DNA of 64,000 nucleotides from Locusta migratoria (GCA_026315105.1 CM048745.1:786327390-786391389), one strand, 5' to 3'. Counted from the stretch's first letter, positions 10,082 to 20,699 are shown. Translations and numbers: made by a program. The notes: a model not told the origin generated them from the sequence alone.

Positions 10082-10261
10082 GCCGCGGCGAAGTGGCCAA
10101 GCTCATTGAGGCACTATGCTACGATATGCGCGAATCCGCTCCCGCCGTGGGTTCGAATCCCCCTCGGGCATGGAGTTTTGTGTCGTCTTTAGTATAAGGT
10201 AATTCATAAGTAGTTTGTAAGTTTAGTCCCTTAAGCTTGACAAACATTTATTTATTTATAC
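10082..10261 (+). mobile_element. tRNA-derived SINE (family 1 variant)
   Basis: Head GCCGCGGCGAAGTGGCC, B-box GTGGGTTCGAATCCCCC, then the family-1 body. The block GGGACTGATGACC normally found after GTTTGTAAGTTTA is deleted. A TACTATGTTT direct repeat flanks the element (10072-10081 and 10262-10271). Confidence 0.87.
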
Positions 10262-10824
10262 TACTATGTTTCTTATTCACTTGTGATCTATAAATCTTAT
10301 TAAAATGTGAATTTATCTATGTGTGAATGTATGTGCGTGTATACGTGTGTGTGCGTGTGTCTGTGTATGACTGTTCTCTATCTCTTCCTAAACACCAGGA
10401 CTGATTTAAACCATAAGTGGTACACACATCCGTTATTCTCACAAGGGAATGGTCAGACATGTCATGCCAAAACATGTATTGATTTTTTAGCACTGTTAGT
10501 TGACATTGAAGGAAGTCTGTAATGCAGAATGTTAGCTGCTGACATGACCTGGAAGTCACCTAAAAATGTCACGAAAGTAGCTGTTTTTCCTGCTTGGCGC
10601 TTGTGGTGACGGCTGGCCACCCCTAGAAATGGCGAGTCGCGAGCTGTTGTTATGGTGAGCGTTGTGCGCATGGTCGGGAGGTGCGGCCGTCTTATCGCGG
10701 CACGGAATATCGTTGCACGGTTTTGGTGGACAGGGGAAACGAATATTCGTTTCTGTGGCATGCACTTCCTTTTCATTTCTGGTACGTATTTCGAAACTGA
10801 TTAGAGATGTGGAAGATATTCCGT

Positions 10825-10860
10825 ACATCTACATCTATACTCCGCAAGCCACTTTACGGT
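10825..10860 (-). mobile_element. LINE family B 3'-end fragment
   Basis: The plus strand reads ACATCTACATCTATACTCCG followed by CAAGCCACTTTACGGTG. This is the microsatellite-like 3' terminus of the family-B LINE in reverse orientation. Only about 36 bp remain, typical of extreme 5' truncation at insertion. Confidence 0.6.
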
Positions 10861-10883
10861 GAACATTTAATCTCCCCTCACAG

Positions 10884-12497
10884 GTGATGACAACCCCTGT
10901 AAATGTTTTGCTGGTTGCCATGGAGATATACCACAGACGCCAAATAAAGCAATCAAAAGAAAACACGCGTGAAGACTATGTGATGTGTGACATGGTAGTT
11001 AAATGTCTAGACGAGCATGTAAATAGCGCAGACATGTGCCTAGAAACGACTGAAACACTCAATATTGCAGACTGTGAATCTACAGACGGCGAAGAAACGG
11101 AAGAAAGTGGCACACATGAAACTCTTCGAATGATAGTGCCACTGACCATCATCAATTATCTCCGAAAGCGACACCAGCAACTACAATTAAATTATCAGAC
11201 AAAGAAAAAGCGGAGAAGTATTGGTTGAACTAAAGTGGTAAAAAACGCCTACGTGTCAGTACTGTTCAAAATAGGTATACTTTGTCCGTTCTGAACTTGA
11301 ATTGTATAGATGGAAAAAGGAAGTCGCTGGACGACGTAAAAGTCGACTGGAAATTGCGACGGAGATAAATGCGCGAGTTTTTGAGCAATTTACCGATGCC
11401 AGACGACAGTTTTTGAGTGTCAGAGACTTAACTTTGCATGATTGGGCGTTAGAGATTGCCAACGCGATAGGCGCTAAAGAATTTACAGCTTCTCAAAGTT
11501 GGAGTAGTCGCTTCAAAAGATCACATTAAATTGTGGCACGAAAAATAACAAAATTTGTATCGAGAAACAGGTCGAAAAATGAAGTAACTCAAATGGAAAT
11601 GATAGCTTTTCTTACGACTACAAAAAATAATATCGCCAGCTTTAGTGAATCTTACGTTTATTATGCAGATCAGTCAGGTTTTCAAAAAGAAATGCGTGCG
11701 AAAAAAGCACTGTCATTGAAAAAGGGGGAAAACATATTGAGGCAATTGGGCAGTCCACGACTGCACTCACCCATTCATACACTATAATGCCCATAATGAG
11801 TCTGGATGGTTTATTGTTGCCTAAACTATATGTGTGTCTTCAAGAACCAACTGGACGTTTTAGACCGCATGTCAAACAAACAATGTTCTACGCAGACAAT
11901 GTTGTGGTAGACGCATAGAAGTCTGGGAAAATGGGAAGTGATAACGTTACACTTTTCATGCGTCATGCTTTTCTTCCGTTCTGCGGGAACAAACCTCTTC
12001 TCCTTCAAGATTCTTGGTCAGGTCATAAAAGTTCTGATTCATTAAAAGCTGTATTTCGAGCTCACATTGACAAAGAAGTAGAGATACTTCAGATTCCACC
12101 CGGCACGACGAACGTAATTCAACCGTTAGGCAGAGAATTTTTCCACCAGTGGAAGGCATTTTACAGAAAACTATCAATCACTGCAGTTTCCAATCACCGT
12201 GACAATATTCTCAAGTTGCAATCAGTCGTACATTGTCAGTTTTCCTCCCCACAGCTTCAAAATGTGATTAAATATCCGTGAGACGCCTCGAAACATACTG
12301 ATATTAGGCGTGATTCCTTCATAACACCGGCCGAGATTTGTCTACGGACGTCTAACAACGTCAGTGATTCGCAGGGCCGTCAGATGTCGTCTTTGCTTGT
12401 ATGTTCTTGGTGCACAAAAAACCTATGTTCTGAACATTGTATCAATATTTCGCATTTTTGCGGTAATTACAAGAAATACAAGTTTGAAGTGTTCTAA
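10884..12497 (+). pseudogene. pogo/Tc5-like transposase, decayed
   Basis: In order this carries: an acidic N-terminal stretch (10884-11228); a helix-turn-helix/CENP-B-like DNA-binding region (11302-11600) with LTLHDWALEIANAIGAKEF, FTASQSWSSRFKRSH and ARKITKFVSRN; a DDE domain with YYADQSGFQKEMR (first Asp), MSLDGLLLPKLYVCLQEPTG, LLQDSWSGHKSSD (second Asp) and EILQIPPGTTNVIQPLGREF; and a C-terminal part (RDNILKLQSVVHCQFSSPQ ... ISHFCGNYKKYKFEVF) ending near 12497. Relatives I know have 'IQPLD' where this reads IQPLG, so the third catalytic Asp is lost. There are further breaks: stops between 11228 and 11302, at 11530 and in the late C-terminus, a frameshift near 11783, and a TAG near 11918. 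It is an inactive relic, still unusually readable. Confidence 0.8.
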
Positions 12498-12759
12498 ACC
12501 GTGTATGTATTTGTGTCATAGCTATTTGAAATGAATGTTGTAGGTAACATATCAGCTACATCTGTCAACGAATTTAGTGTTATTGTCGAACGATCGCTTT
12601 CACTGGGCTATTAAGCTCTCTCACTGCTGTGGCAGGAGAGTGGCGCGTAGCTAACGCCACCTTGTCCCCAGATGGCGTCGGTATAACGTAGCGAGAGAGG
12701 TCAGAGTTGTACAGCAGACAGTTATAAGCGCAGAAACTTCATAAAAGTTTTTACAGATA
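12498..12759. other. transposon downstream region without gene
   Basis: Sequence between the last readable transposase codons and the right inverted repeat. A GC-richer patch (12600-12700, with GCTAACGCCACCTTGTCC) is present; I recognise nothing in it. Confidence 0.3.
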
Positions 12760-12842
12760 TCCAGGTCATGTCAGCAGCTAACAGTCTGCATACAGACTTC
12801 CTTCAAATGAATTCTTGAATAACAGAAGGTCTTGATTGCAAA

Positions 12843-12905
12843 TAATTTTTATTACAATAACGCGTATCGCCCGGTTAGGGCATCTTCAGATATCTGACAA
12901 AGAAG
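12843..12905 (-). ncRNA. degenerate hammerhead-ribozyme-like motif
   Basis: The minus strand reads CTGAAGAT, a 4-bp stem II (GCCC ... GGGC), GATA (for the core GAAA), then the palindrome ACGCGT and T. This is the order of a type-I hammerhead with a short palindromic stem III. The GATA substitution at a core adenosine should abolish activity, and stem I is weak. It has no inverted partner nearby, unlike the hairpin elements, so it may be a solo pseudo-LTR-type remnant. Confidence 0.4.
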
Positions 12906-13224
12906 AAAGTATTGACACAGAACTTACAATATTTACATGACATTATTTCGAAAACTTTTAACTACAAGCAAATCTGAAACTGTTTTAAGAAATTGTGATA
13001 ATGTACGGTACTAATGTTTTATATACTCTGTGGTGGAGGATGTTTAGATTAAAATGCAGTCATAGGGTATCTTACAGAGACAATAATATGAAAACCATTA
13101 AATACGGTAACATTGACCATTGAAAACAGATTGATACAGTGTTTAACTAAATGGATATTGCAAGATTTACCTTGTATGATGTCCCTGCACCTAAGGTCCT
13201 CAACTTATTAATACGACTTGCGTC

Positions 13225-13620
13225 GGTAGAGGTACAAGTACTGCCTGAGGCAGCGTTCACATTTGTGCTGCGAGTAACCGCCAATAAAGGTAAGTGTCTA
13301 CAGCACTGTAGGTGTTGGGTCGGTCGGATAACAGTTGTTAATTTAAAATATGGACACCATTTATATAAAATACCAATATCACATGAATGCAATTTGTAAG
13401 GATGCCCAGTTATATAACACAATATTACTTAAAATTTTCCATAAAATTGTCGAAAAAGGTTTGGTCTTTTGAGATCAACTGATCGTTAAGAAGTCTCGGG
13501 TGTTAAATTAACAACTGTTATCCGACCGACCCAACACCTACAGTGTTGTGGACACTTCATTATTGGCGGTTACTCGCAGCACAAATGTGAACGCTGCCTC
13601 AGGCAGTACCTGTACCTAAT
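13225..13620. repeat. inverted repeat with ~125-bp arms
   Basis: The left arm (about 13229-13353) and right arm (about 13503-13619) are near-perfect inverted copies, sharing ACTGCCTGAGGCAGCGTTCA, CGAGTAACCGCCAATAA and GTTGGGTCGGTCGGATAACA. The spacer is about 150 bp. I found no clear target-site duplication and no ribozyme core, so it may be a foldback DNA element or a different class from the tailed hairpins. Confidence 0.75.
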
Positions 13621-13688
13621 GCTGGTGTGGAGATGTGCATAACTTGTAAGGATACATGGTAGTTCCTTTGACTTAGGCCTATGTTATT

Positions 13689-13889
13689 GCCGGCCGCGCT
13701 GGCCGAGGGGACTGAGGCGCTCCAGTCAGTCTGCACGGCCGCTACGGTCGGGGGTTCGAATCCGCTCCCCCTTGGACATGGATATTTGTGTCGTCTTTAG
13801 TACAAGGTAGTTCATAAGTAGTTTGTAAGTTTAGGGACTGATGAACCCGCAGTTAAGTCCCTTAAGCTTAACAAACATTTGAACATTTG
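13689..13889 (+). mobile_element. tRNA-derived SINE (family 1)
   Basis: Head CCGGCCGCGCTGGCCGAGGG, B-box GGGGGTTCGAATCCG with a small local duplication just after it, full body and tail ACAAACATTTGAACATTTG. Flanks CCTATGTTATTG (13677-13688) and CCTACATTATTT (13890-13901) look like a diverged target-site duplication. Confidence 0.92.
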
Positions 13890-14387
13890 CCTACATTATT
13901 TGGTGTAATGCATAGCGCTGGTGCACCAGCTGTTCAGTTGTTGAGCCAGCAATCGTGTAATGTTGTTGAGCTCGGACAGTCTAGGGAGTATCTGAGCAGA
14001 CGCAGTTAGAGACCATATATCTTAATAATTAGTGGCACACAGTTTGGTATTTAATGCTTCTGAAAATAAATCTGTGATCATGCCAGAGAAAACTGCATTT
14101 CTCTGTTGAAAATACTCCGTCACTGTTAGACTTACAATATTAGTTGATGCAGGGCCTGATACGGAGTAAAATCGGTTAATAAACATTAATATTGACTTTA
14201 GTTGTAGCTACTAATTGTTGCTATACGAGTAGGATATGGGAGGAGGTTACAATGAGATGGTGTTGACTTGTGTTTACTAAACGTATTACACAAGCAGTTG
14301 GGTTCAGATAGTGTAGTGAGCAATGCAACAACGTCGTGACACCGGAAGCTATGGCATGGAGATCCACACTTGATTTTTCAGCGAAAC
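13890..14387. other. no supported gene; possible transposase 5' flank
   Basis: AT-rich. The last 150 bp could be the degraded N-terminal part of the Tc1-like transposase that becomes readable after the SINE at 14388, but I cannot read conserved blocks. Confidence 0.3.
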
Positions 14388-14586
14388 AAAATGTTCAAAT
14401 GTTTGTATAGCTTAGGGGACTTAACTACGGGGTCATCAGTCCCTAAACATAAAAACTACTTATGAACTAACTAATACTAAGCACGGCATAAATATCCATG
14501 CCCGAGGGGGGATTCGAACCCCTGACCGTAGTGGCCGTGAAGACCGTGACTGGAGCGCCTCAGTCCCCTCGGCCACCGCGGCCGGC
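14388..14586 (-). mobile_element. tRNA-derived SINE (family 1)
   Basis: Complete reverse-orientation copy from the AAATGTTCAAATG tail to the CCACCGCGGCCGGC head, with the B-box as GGGGATTCGAACCCC on the plus strand. It appears to sit inside a Tc1-like transposase relic. Confidence 0.92.
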
Positions 14587-14587
14587 T

Positions 14588-15520
14588 GAAGCGGAACAGA
14601 CACAGATGTATCACGGGAGGTGGCTGCAGCTACTGGAGTGTCCCAAAAAGTTATTTCCAGGACCTGGAAGCGATTTCAGACAAGAGAAACCGTTAAAATA
14701 GCCAACAAAAGGACGTAGACAGCTAATATCAGCAAGATACGATCATTATCTCCGGTTAACAGCCCGTCAAGACAGGAGGCTGATTGCATCTCATCTGCAA
14801 CGCACCTTCCAGACAGCAACAGGACACTCAATATTATTACAAACAGTCCGAAATCCCCTTCGGGGATGTGGCCTCTACGCACGGAGGCCTGTGGCGTGTG
14901 TCCTATTACAATGACGACACCGTCTAGCCTGCAGAAACTGGCCAGAGGAACATAAGGGTTGGAGTTGTAACGAATGGCGCTGGGTTCTGTTAACAGATGA
15001 GTCAAAATTTTGTGTTCAACCGCACAATCGTCGTTCTCTCATCTGGTGAGGACGTAGAAGAATTCTGCTTATGTGCAGTAACATCGCCATATCGTGGTGG
15101 TGGACGAAAGGTGTGTGGAGGACTCAGTATTGGCGGATGTAGGGAGCTTTATGTCGTTCAAAATGGCGCTTTGACAGCTCAGAGGTATAGAGACGAGATC
15201 CTTCGACCTTTCGTTGTACTCTATGCTGTTGCAAGAAGAGATGGGTTCCTTCGGGATGATTATAACATGAACAACATGTTAATGCTGAGAATACTCAAGG
15301 AATGGAGTGGTCAACTTGTTCATCGGACTTAAACCCGATTGAGACTGTCTAGGATACATTTGACAGATGCATTGCAGCCAGACCAGCATCTCTTACACAG
15401 ATTGCAGTGCTGGATATTGCACTCATGGAAGAATCGCCAAATATCCCTCAAGAGCTGATTGATAACCTCATGCTGTCCATGTCACGCAGATGTGCAACAG
15501 TACCGGCCGCCTGAGGTGAT
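14588..15520 (+). pseudogene. Tc1-like transposase remnant
   Basis: Readable blocks across frames: LTARQDRRLIASHLQRTFQT (paired-like helix region), NEWRWVLLTDESKFCVQPHN (first catalytic Asp), GGLSIGGCRELYVVQNGALT, AQRYRDEILRPFVVLYA, DYNMNNM where intact enzymes have 'DNARPH' (the second Asp block is eroded), SSDLNPIET (the third-Asp block is changed to an SDLNP motif) and IPQELIDNLMLSMSRRCATV at the C-terminus. Frameshifts and stops occur throughout. The order, spacing and about 340-codon length are those of a full Tc1 transposase, so this is a nearly full-length but dead gene. Confidence 0.8.
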
Positions 15521-15744
15521 CACACATCATATTAGAGGGCAACGAGAATAACGTTTTCACTATTATGGTATCCCCATTGTGCCTCGCTTTAAGTAAACGC
15601 CGTCTAAAACTCAAGTAAAGAATTGAGACAGTAAAATATTACACTGTATCACACATAAATTACATTGTGACTATTATCTGCTTAAAATACATTACCATAC
15701 GTATACTGTGTATGATATCTCACCTGATCCCCTAATTGTTATGA

Positions 15745-16300
15745 ACAGTGTAGAAGACATTCAGTCGGTAGAACGTAGTTCTTGAAGATGTAAAAATAGA
15801 ATTTCTGCACAAATCGGTGTTGTACAAACAAGGGTAAGGCGAAGAATATTGCACGGGTTCTATCCGTATCTTTTACAGTCCATCAACACCTGAGAAAAGG
15901 AAATGAAGATAGACGATTGGAATCTTGTAGTTGATTACTTGACAACTTCCAGTTAGTCCCATTATCAAACTTTACTGTTGAAGACCCTTTCAAAGTGACG
16001 GCATCAATAAGTCTGGTTATTCACATCATTGGCCCGAAGAAAACATTCTGTAAATGTGTGGTTCGGTTCGACAGATAATTAAGTGATTGGGTCTGCAATT
16101 TTTCAGCATTGTCTCACACGATCTGATCACCTACAACTTCATAAAAATTAGCATTCAGCACTGTTGGAAAAGATTCGTTTGGCGTCCAGCATGACAGTGT
16201 TACAGCAGAATAGAGTACGTTTAGACCTAGCCTTCCCCAGCAGATATTTCGAAAGATATGAGCACGGTTTTTTGGCCACGAAGTTCCCCGGGCCTTAACC
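15745..16300 (+). pseudogene. mariner-superfamily transposase remnant (second lineage)
   Basis: Readable blocks are ISAQIGVVQTRVRRRILHG (helix-turn-helix), FSVNVWFG-like SVNVWFGSTDN (in place of 'FSVNVWCGLIDNQLIGP'), a decayed catalytic block at LQQNRVRL where relatives have 'FQQDGAPPH', then RYFERYEHGFLATKFPGP replacing 'RWIGRGGPI.WPPRSPDL'. The gene order matches a DDE transposase lineage common in insects and distinct from the Tc1 copies upstream. The central catalytic Asp is lost and there are many stops. Confidence 0.6.
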
Positions 16301-16305
16301 CTTTA

Positions 16306-16349
16306 GATTTATTTTTATTTTTATTTATTTATTTATTTATTTATTTTTT
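16306..16349 (+). repeat. (TTTA)n microsatellite
   Basis: Imperfect run of ATTT units, purer from 16320 on. Confidence 0.85.
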
Positions 16350-16843
16350 GCTGTGGCGAAGGTTGAAAGTTGTAGACTGCAAATAACGAGTAAACACACG
16401 AGCTGATTTGATCGTTCGGATTATGAATAGTGCAGTCCTCTTAGAAGAACGAAAATAGTGCTACATGTGGTGTTACCGTAGAATTTTTGAAAATTAGCTT
16501 TGAACGTCTTCATATCGCTTTGCTATAAATGTATTTGGCTTACTTACTAACAACTTGAATGTCTGAAAGGATATTCTTTGCCTCTGCCAGTACACTTTTT
16601 GGCCTGTGTTGCACCGCGATCGTTCAACTGATCTCCCGGCTCCATAGAGTGCAGTGTTTGTGTGTGTAGTCTTGGCGATCAGTGTGAATTTTGCTGTGTG
16701 ATCTGAAGGGGAATCTTTTTACGTGCAATAAAATGACATATACTTTCAATAGAGATGATAATGGAATAAAGCAAGTTTTGAGAGTATGAGGTTGATGGAA
16801 GTTGATCTGTTATTGTGATACACTGTTACTGTGATAAATCACG
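16350..16843. other. no supported gene
   Basis: No recognisable coding or repeat structure. Confidence 0.4.
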
Positions 16844-16856
16844 CTAAGGAAAATCA

Positions 16857-17088
16857 AATATTTGACAATGTTGAGCCCAACCAGTTGCAAAATTTGATAA
16901 AATACCTTGATATAGATTTCGGCACCATCTAAGGGTGCCTTCGTCCGAAGAATAAGGATGAAGGCACCCTTACATAGTGCCGAAATCTAGATCAAAGCAT
17001 TTTATCAAATTTTGCAACTGGTTGGGCTGAACTTTGTCAAATATTTGTAAACCTACAGTTGCTGCAGTCGACAAGCCATGTTTAAAAT
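16857..17088. mobile_element. 232-bp hairpin element with 13-bp TSD, tail and ribozyme-like core
   Basis: The inverted arms (16857-16947 and 16956-17048) share CCAACCAGTTGCAAAATTTG and GATTTCGGCAC. A tail of about 40 bp (17049-17088) follows on the right. The 13-bp direct repeat CTAAGGAAAATCA flanks the whole (16844-16856 and 17089-17101). This is the same architecture as 9688-9893, 31864-32600 and 60953-61419. Confidence 0.82.
16956..16993 (+). ncRNA. hammerhead-like core (degenerate)
   Basis: GGATGA (16956-16961, in place of CUGAUGA), one extra A, stem II GGCAC/GTGCC (16963-16967 with 16977-16981), GAAA (16982-16985), palindromic stem III ATCTAGAT whose first A is the last A of GAAA, and then C as the residue before the predicted cut (after 16993). 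The mutated first core segment makes activity unlikely. Confidence 0.45.
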
Positions 17089-17367
17089 CTAAGGAAAATC
17101 ATTATTTCATTATTCGTTATTCTGCGTAGTTGATGTCCATCACTGATAGACATTCAGAATGAGGGTTTAAAGTTCATTTTATATGTTTAGTTTTTAAACA
17201 AATTAATTTGTAATCCATGAATTTAATGTGATCTGCAACAACTTTATGAATGTGCGTGAGTGGTGTATGGTGTATACAGGGTGCAAACATTATGAGTTTT
17301 ATTTTTTAATTTATTTTTGATAATATTGTGTAAAGTAGCAGCTTTCTCTATGCAAACGAAAGATAAA

Positions 17368-17485
17368 GAGCCGCACTGGATTGGCCGTGCGCTCTAAGAT
17401 GCCTTTCTGCGGAGCGCAAAGTTGTTCCCCATCGGAAGTTGAAGTCCTCCCTCGGGCATGGTTGTGTATGTTGGCCTTAGTTTAG
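17368..17485 (+). mobile_element. degenerate tRNA-derived SINE
   Basis: GAGCCGCACTGGATTGGCCG at the head, GGAAGTTGAAGTCCTCC at the B-box position, CCTCGGGCATGG and GGCCTTAG after it. The body is cut short at about 17485, next to an inverted-repeat element arm. Confidence 0.6.
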
Positions 17486-17496
17486 ATTAAACTAGA

Positions 17497-17905
17497 TGAC
17501 CTGATGAACTTCATATAGATCATATTAATTTAAATCATATGTATTTTAGACCCAGTAGCTTTAAAAAGGCATCATCAGATAGTCTAAGTATCGGCTCGAT
17601 AGTGGTCGGAAAGAGTGGGCAAATCACGGACACACATCCCGGGTAATGTTCATGTTACATTCGTGGAAGTTCAGGGAAGGTTTAAACAGTGATAAAATAT
17701 AAAAAAATTGCAAGAAAAATTTAAATTTAAAACATGTAAAATAATGACTTGCTTGTTGTGTTGGGTGCGTTAAGGAATATACTTTGAAAGAGTAAATTTA
17801 GCTTTACACGATTTGAATCCGTATATGAACTGTCAAAGATAAAGATAAATTGCTGTTCGATAGTCTCGCTAAAACTCGAGAAGGGCTGAACCGATTTGGC
17901 TATAT
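17497..17905 (+). repeat. partial copy of the 58726-59735 inverted-repeat element
   Basis: CTAGATGACCTGATGAACTT at the left, AGGCATCATCAGATAGTCTA inside, then the same internal sequence as at 58880-59090 (GGAAGGTTTAAACAGTGATA, GTTGTGTTGGGTGCGTTA). It then switches to a motif (CGCTAAAACTCGAGAAGGGC, TGAACCGATTTGGCT) also present at 57830. The right inverted arm and the ORF are missing. Confidence 0.65.
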
Positions 17906-18409
17906 ATCATTACATAAACCACTGAATCAATTGTGATGAAATCTGGTGTGGAGGTAGCTTGAGCGCTGAAATACCAGATAAGATACTTTAGAAAGTGTGT
18001 AATGCAAGATATTTTTGGATTTGAAGTATACAAATCGTAATATCGAACAATAATTACTCTCTGGAAAAACTATTTACTCTTTGACTTCTTAATTATTTTT
18101 CAGAAACAGGACCACGCCTGGTAAAGCACTGTGGTGTTCAAACCAATCTCCGGATTGTTGACTGCTTTACCTTAAAAATAATAATAAAAAATATATCACG
18201 TCATAATAATACTGAAATGTTCAGCATAACAGAATGTGGCATAACACTTGAAGTCGAAATAAGCTTATTGTGGAACTAACGAATTAAAAATATACAGTGT
18301 TGAATTATATAATTGTTATTATTAAAATGTTGATGTACCACATCACTAACACTGTGGGCACTGCAGATAACAAGTAATAAGTAAGTGGTTGATAGAATTC
18401 AACCGTGTC
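17906..18409. other. no supported gene
   Basis: AT-rich sequence with no family I recognise. Confidence 0.4.
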
Positions 18410-18790
18410 CCTCAACGCTGAGAACATTACCTTGGCGTGGTAAGAAGGCCCGTCGGGAGACGCAATGGGAGGGGATCGATGCTAGCCAAGCCGCTGTTAA
18501 CCAGCCCCTGGCTAATTAGCGAGGCCTGCCAACCTGCCCCCACTCCCGCCCCTGGCGGACTGCCCTCGGCTGAAGATTCTGATTGAGTGCCGCCGAGCAG
18601 ACGGCTGAAGCGGCGACGCTGCCGGCACCCCACCCCACTGACACTGGCGTAATGGACGGCGTGTGGCGCTGCCGCTGACACGACCACTTAGCAGGAGGGT
18701 CGAGGCGGTGGGGGCTCTCCTACTGGCCCCGTGGCACTACATCGCCCACGGCGCTGTCACAATAATCACGGGGAATCGGGAACTCGCGGA
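18410..18790. other. GC-rich island
   Basis: A GC-rich block inside AT-rich DNA. Frames on both strands are open but low-complexity (Ala/Gly/Arg/Pro) and match no family. It could be a regulatory island or a fragment of single-copy DNA. Confidence 0.3.
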
Positions 18791-18862
18791 ACACTGTCAT
18801 GGCTGTGTACTGAATGCACCAAGTGTTGTAGCTGGTAAATTACACCAATGTTATCGTTCTGC

Positions 18863-18912
18863 TGTATCTACATCTACATCCACACACCGAAATCCACATC
18901 GCGGTGGGTGGC
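18863..18912 (-). mobile_element. LINE family B 3'-end fragment
   Basis: TATCTACATCTACATCCACA on the plus strand, followed by CGCGGTGGGTGGCC, resembling the reverse 3' end of the family-B LINE. Very short, probably 5'-truncated at insertion. Confidence 0.5.
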
Positions 18913-19440
18913 CGTAGTTTTACTCCATAAACAGCGGAAGCGTAGTAAGCGACAAACTTTTTTCCTTTCATCATTTTGCTATGGATGCCAGCGAGAAAAG
19001 TTTAATAAAGATTTGAAATTACTTTTAAAGTTTGTTGCAAATCGCTAAGTATTGTCATTCTCATACAGCGTATTTATAAAGTCTCGCCGCATTAGGAGGC
19101 ATTTTTTGCGATTCCTATAGTTTATGACGTCATATCTTCTGAATCATTTGTTGTATGTGATTCTTAACCCTGCATCAATTGTTACCTCACAGTGAGGAAT
19201 GTGAGTACCAAATTTGGTTGAAATTGGTCCAGTGGCTTAGGAGAGAATGCTGTGTTTGCCATTGTCACTTCCTCCTCCTATTCCAATCGAGTGTGGTTCG
19301 GTGGACAAATGATTGTCTGTATGCCTCCATGTTGGACCTAATCTCTTTAATATTATCTTTTTCGTCGATTCGCGGGATGTACATAGGAGGAAGCAGTTTA
19401 CTGGTTGACTCTTGGAGAAACGTATGCTCTCGGAATTTTG
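18913..19440. other. no supported gene
   Basis: Frames of up to 100 codons occur but none has recognisable motifs. Confidence 0.4.
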
Positions 19441-20650
19441 ACATCTACATCTACATGGGATACCCTGCAGATCACATTTAAGTGCCTGGCAGAGGGTTCA
19501 TCGAAACACCATTATAATATTTATCTCCCATTCCATTCTCGAATACCGCGCGAGAAGAAAGAACACCTGAATCTCTCCGTTCGAGGTCTGATTTCTCGTA
19601 TTTTATTCTGATGACCTTTACTACCTATGTAAGTGGCAGTCAACAATATATTTTCGCATTCGGAGGAGAATGTTGGCGATTGTAGTTTCGTAAGTAGCCC
19701 ACGCCGCAGTGATAAGCGCCGTTGTTGTAATGATTCCCATTCCAGATCCTGTATCATTTCCGTAACGCTGTCTCCCCTGTATCGTGACAATACGAAACGA
19801 GCTGCCCTTCTCTGGACTCTTTCGATATCCTCCGTCGAACCCACCTGATAAGAGTCCCACATTGGGCAGCAATACTCAAAATATGGACGGACAAGCGAAG
19901 TGTATGGACTTTATTTTGCAGTTCTGTTGCATCTTTTAAGGGTTCTGCCAATAAAACGCAGTCTCTGGTTCCCTTTCCCACGACATTATCTACGTGTTCT
20001 ATCCAGTTTAAGTCTGAAGTAATACTAATTCCTAGGTATTTTGTGGAGTTTCCGGCCTTCACTTTTGATTGCTTTATCTTGTAAACAAAGTTTAACGGAT
20101 TTTACCCTAGCCGGCCGCGGTGGCCGAGGGGACTGAGGCGCTCCAGACACGGTCTGCACGGCCACTAAGGTCGGGAGTTCGAATCCCCCCTCGGGCATGG
20201 ATATTTGTGCCGTCCTTAGGATTAGCTAGTTCATAAGTAGTTTGTAAGTTTAGGGACTGATGACCCAGTAGTTAAGTCCCATAGACTATACAAACACTTG
20301 AACATTTGATTTTCCCCTAAATCGTTTATGTAAATAAGGAACAGCAGAGGGCCAATAACACTACCCTGTGGAACGCCCGATATCACTTCTGTTGTAGTCG
20401 ATGCCTTACCATCGATTACTACGAACTGTGTCCTCTCTGACAGGAAATCCCCTATCCAATCGCAAATTTGGGCCGATATACCATAACCACGCAATTTGAT
20501 TAAAAGCCGTTTGTGAAGTACGGTGTCAAAAGCCTTCTGAAAATCAAGAAATACGGACTCGATTAGCGAACCCTTGTCGATAGCAACCATCACTTCGTGT
20601 GAATAAAGAGCTAGTTGTGTTTCGCATGAACGAAGGCCGTGCCGCGCCTC
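19441..20650 (-). mobile_element. LINE family A copy, split by a SINE
   Basis: A minus-strand Jockey/CR1-type element with its 3' end at 19441 (ACATCTACATCTACATGGGA on the plus strand). From the 5' side: SLIESVFLDFQKAFDTVLHK (RT motif A with catalytic Asp), GDFLSERTQFVVIDGKA, GVPQGSVIGPLLFLIYINDL; then a SINE at 20111-20307 replaces the FADD region; then NSTKYLGISITSDLNWIEHV, a frameshift in the RLRFIGRTL block, and DIERVQRRAARFVLSRYRGD to NGR. It is 5'-truncated near 20650 and non-functional. Confidence 0.88.
20111..20307 (+). mobile_element. tRNA-derived SINE (family 1) inside LINE A
   Basis: Full-length copy with head CCGGCCGCGGTGGCCGAGGG and B-box GGGAGTTCGAATCCCCC. Flanks GATTTTACCCTAG (20098-20110) and GATTTTCCCCTAA (20308-20320) are a probable target-site duplication with two differences. 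The host LINE is therefore older than this SINE. Confidence 0.93.
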
Positions 20651-20699
20651 TCATGCGGCATCTGCCACTCGAGTCTCCTAGTCTGTGATGCGTCCACGC

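Larger units (their letters stand above)
10506..12806. mobile_element. candidate 2.3-kb pogo/Tc5-like DNA transposon bounded by inverted repeats
   Basis: An inverted repeat of about 48 bp flanks the transposase gene: 10506-10553 (TTGAAGGAAGTCTGT ... GTTAGCTGCTGACATGACCT) mirrors 12760-12806. The span of 2.3 kb suits a pogo/Tigger-sized element. I could not find a convincing TA duplication outside the repeats, so they may be terminal repeats, subterminal repeats, or a chance pair of another repeat. A short LINE B 3' end lies inside at 10825-10860. Confidence 0.45.
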
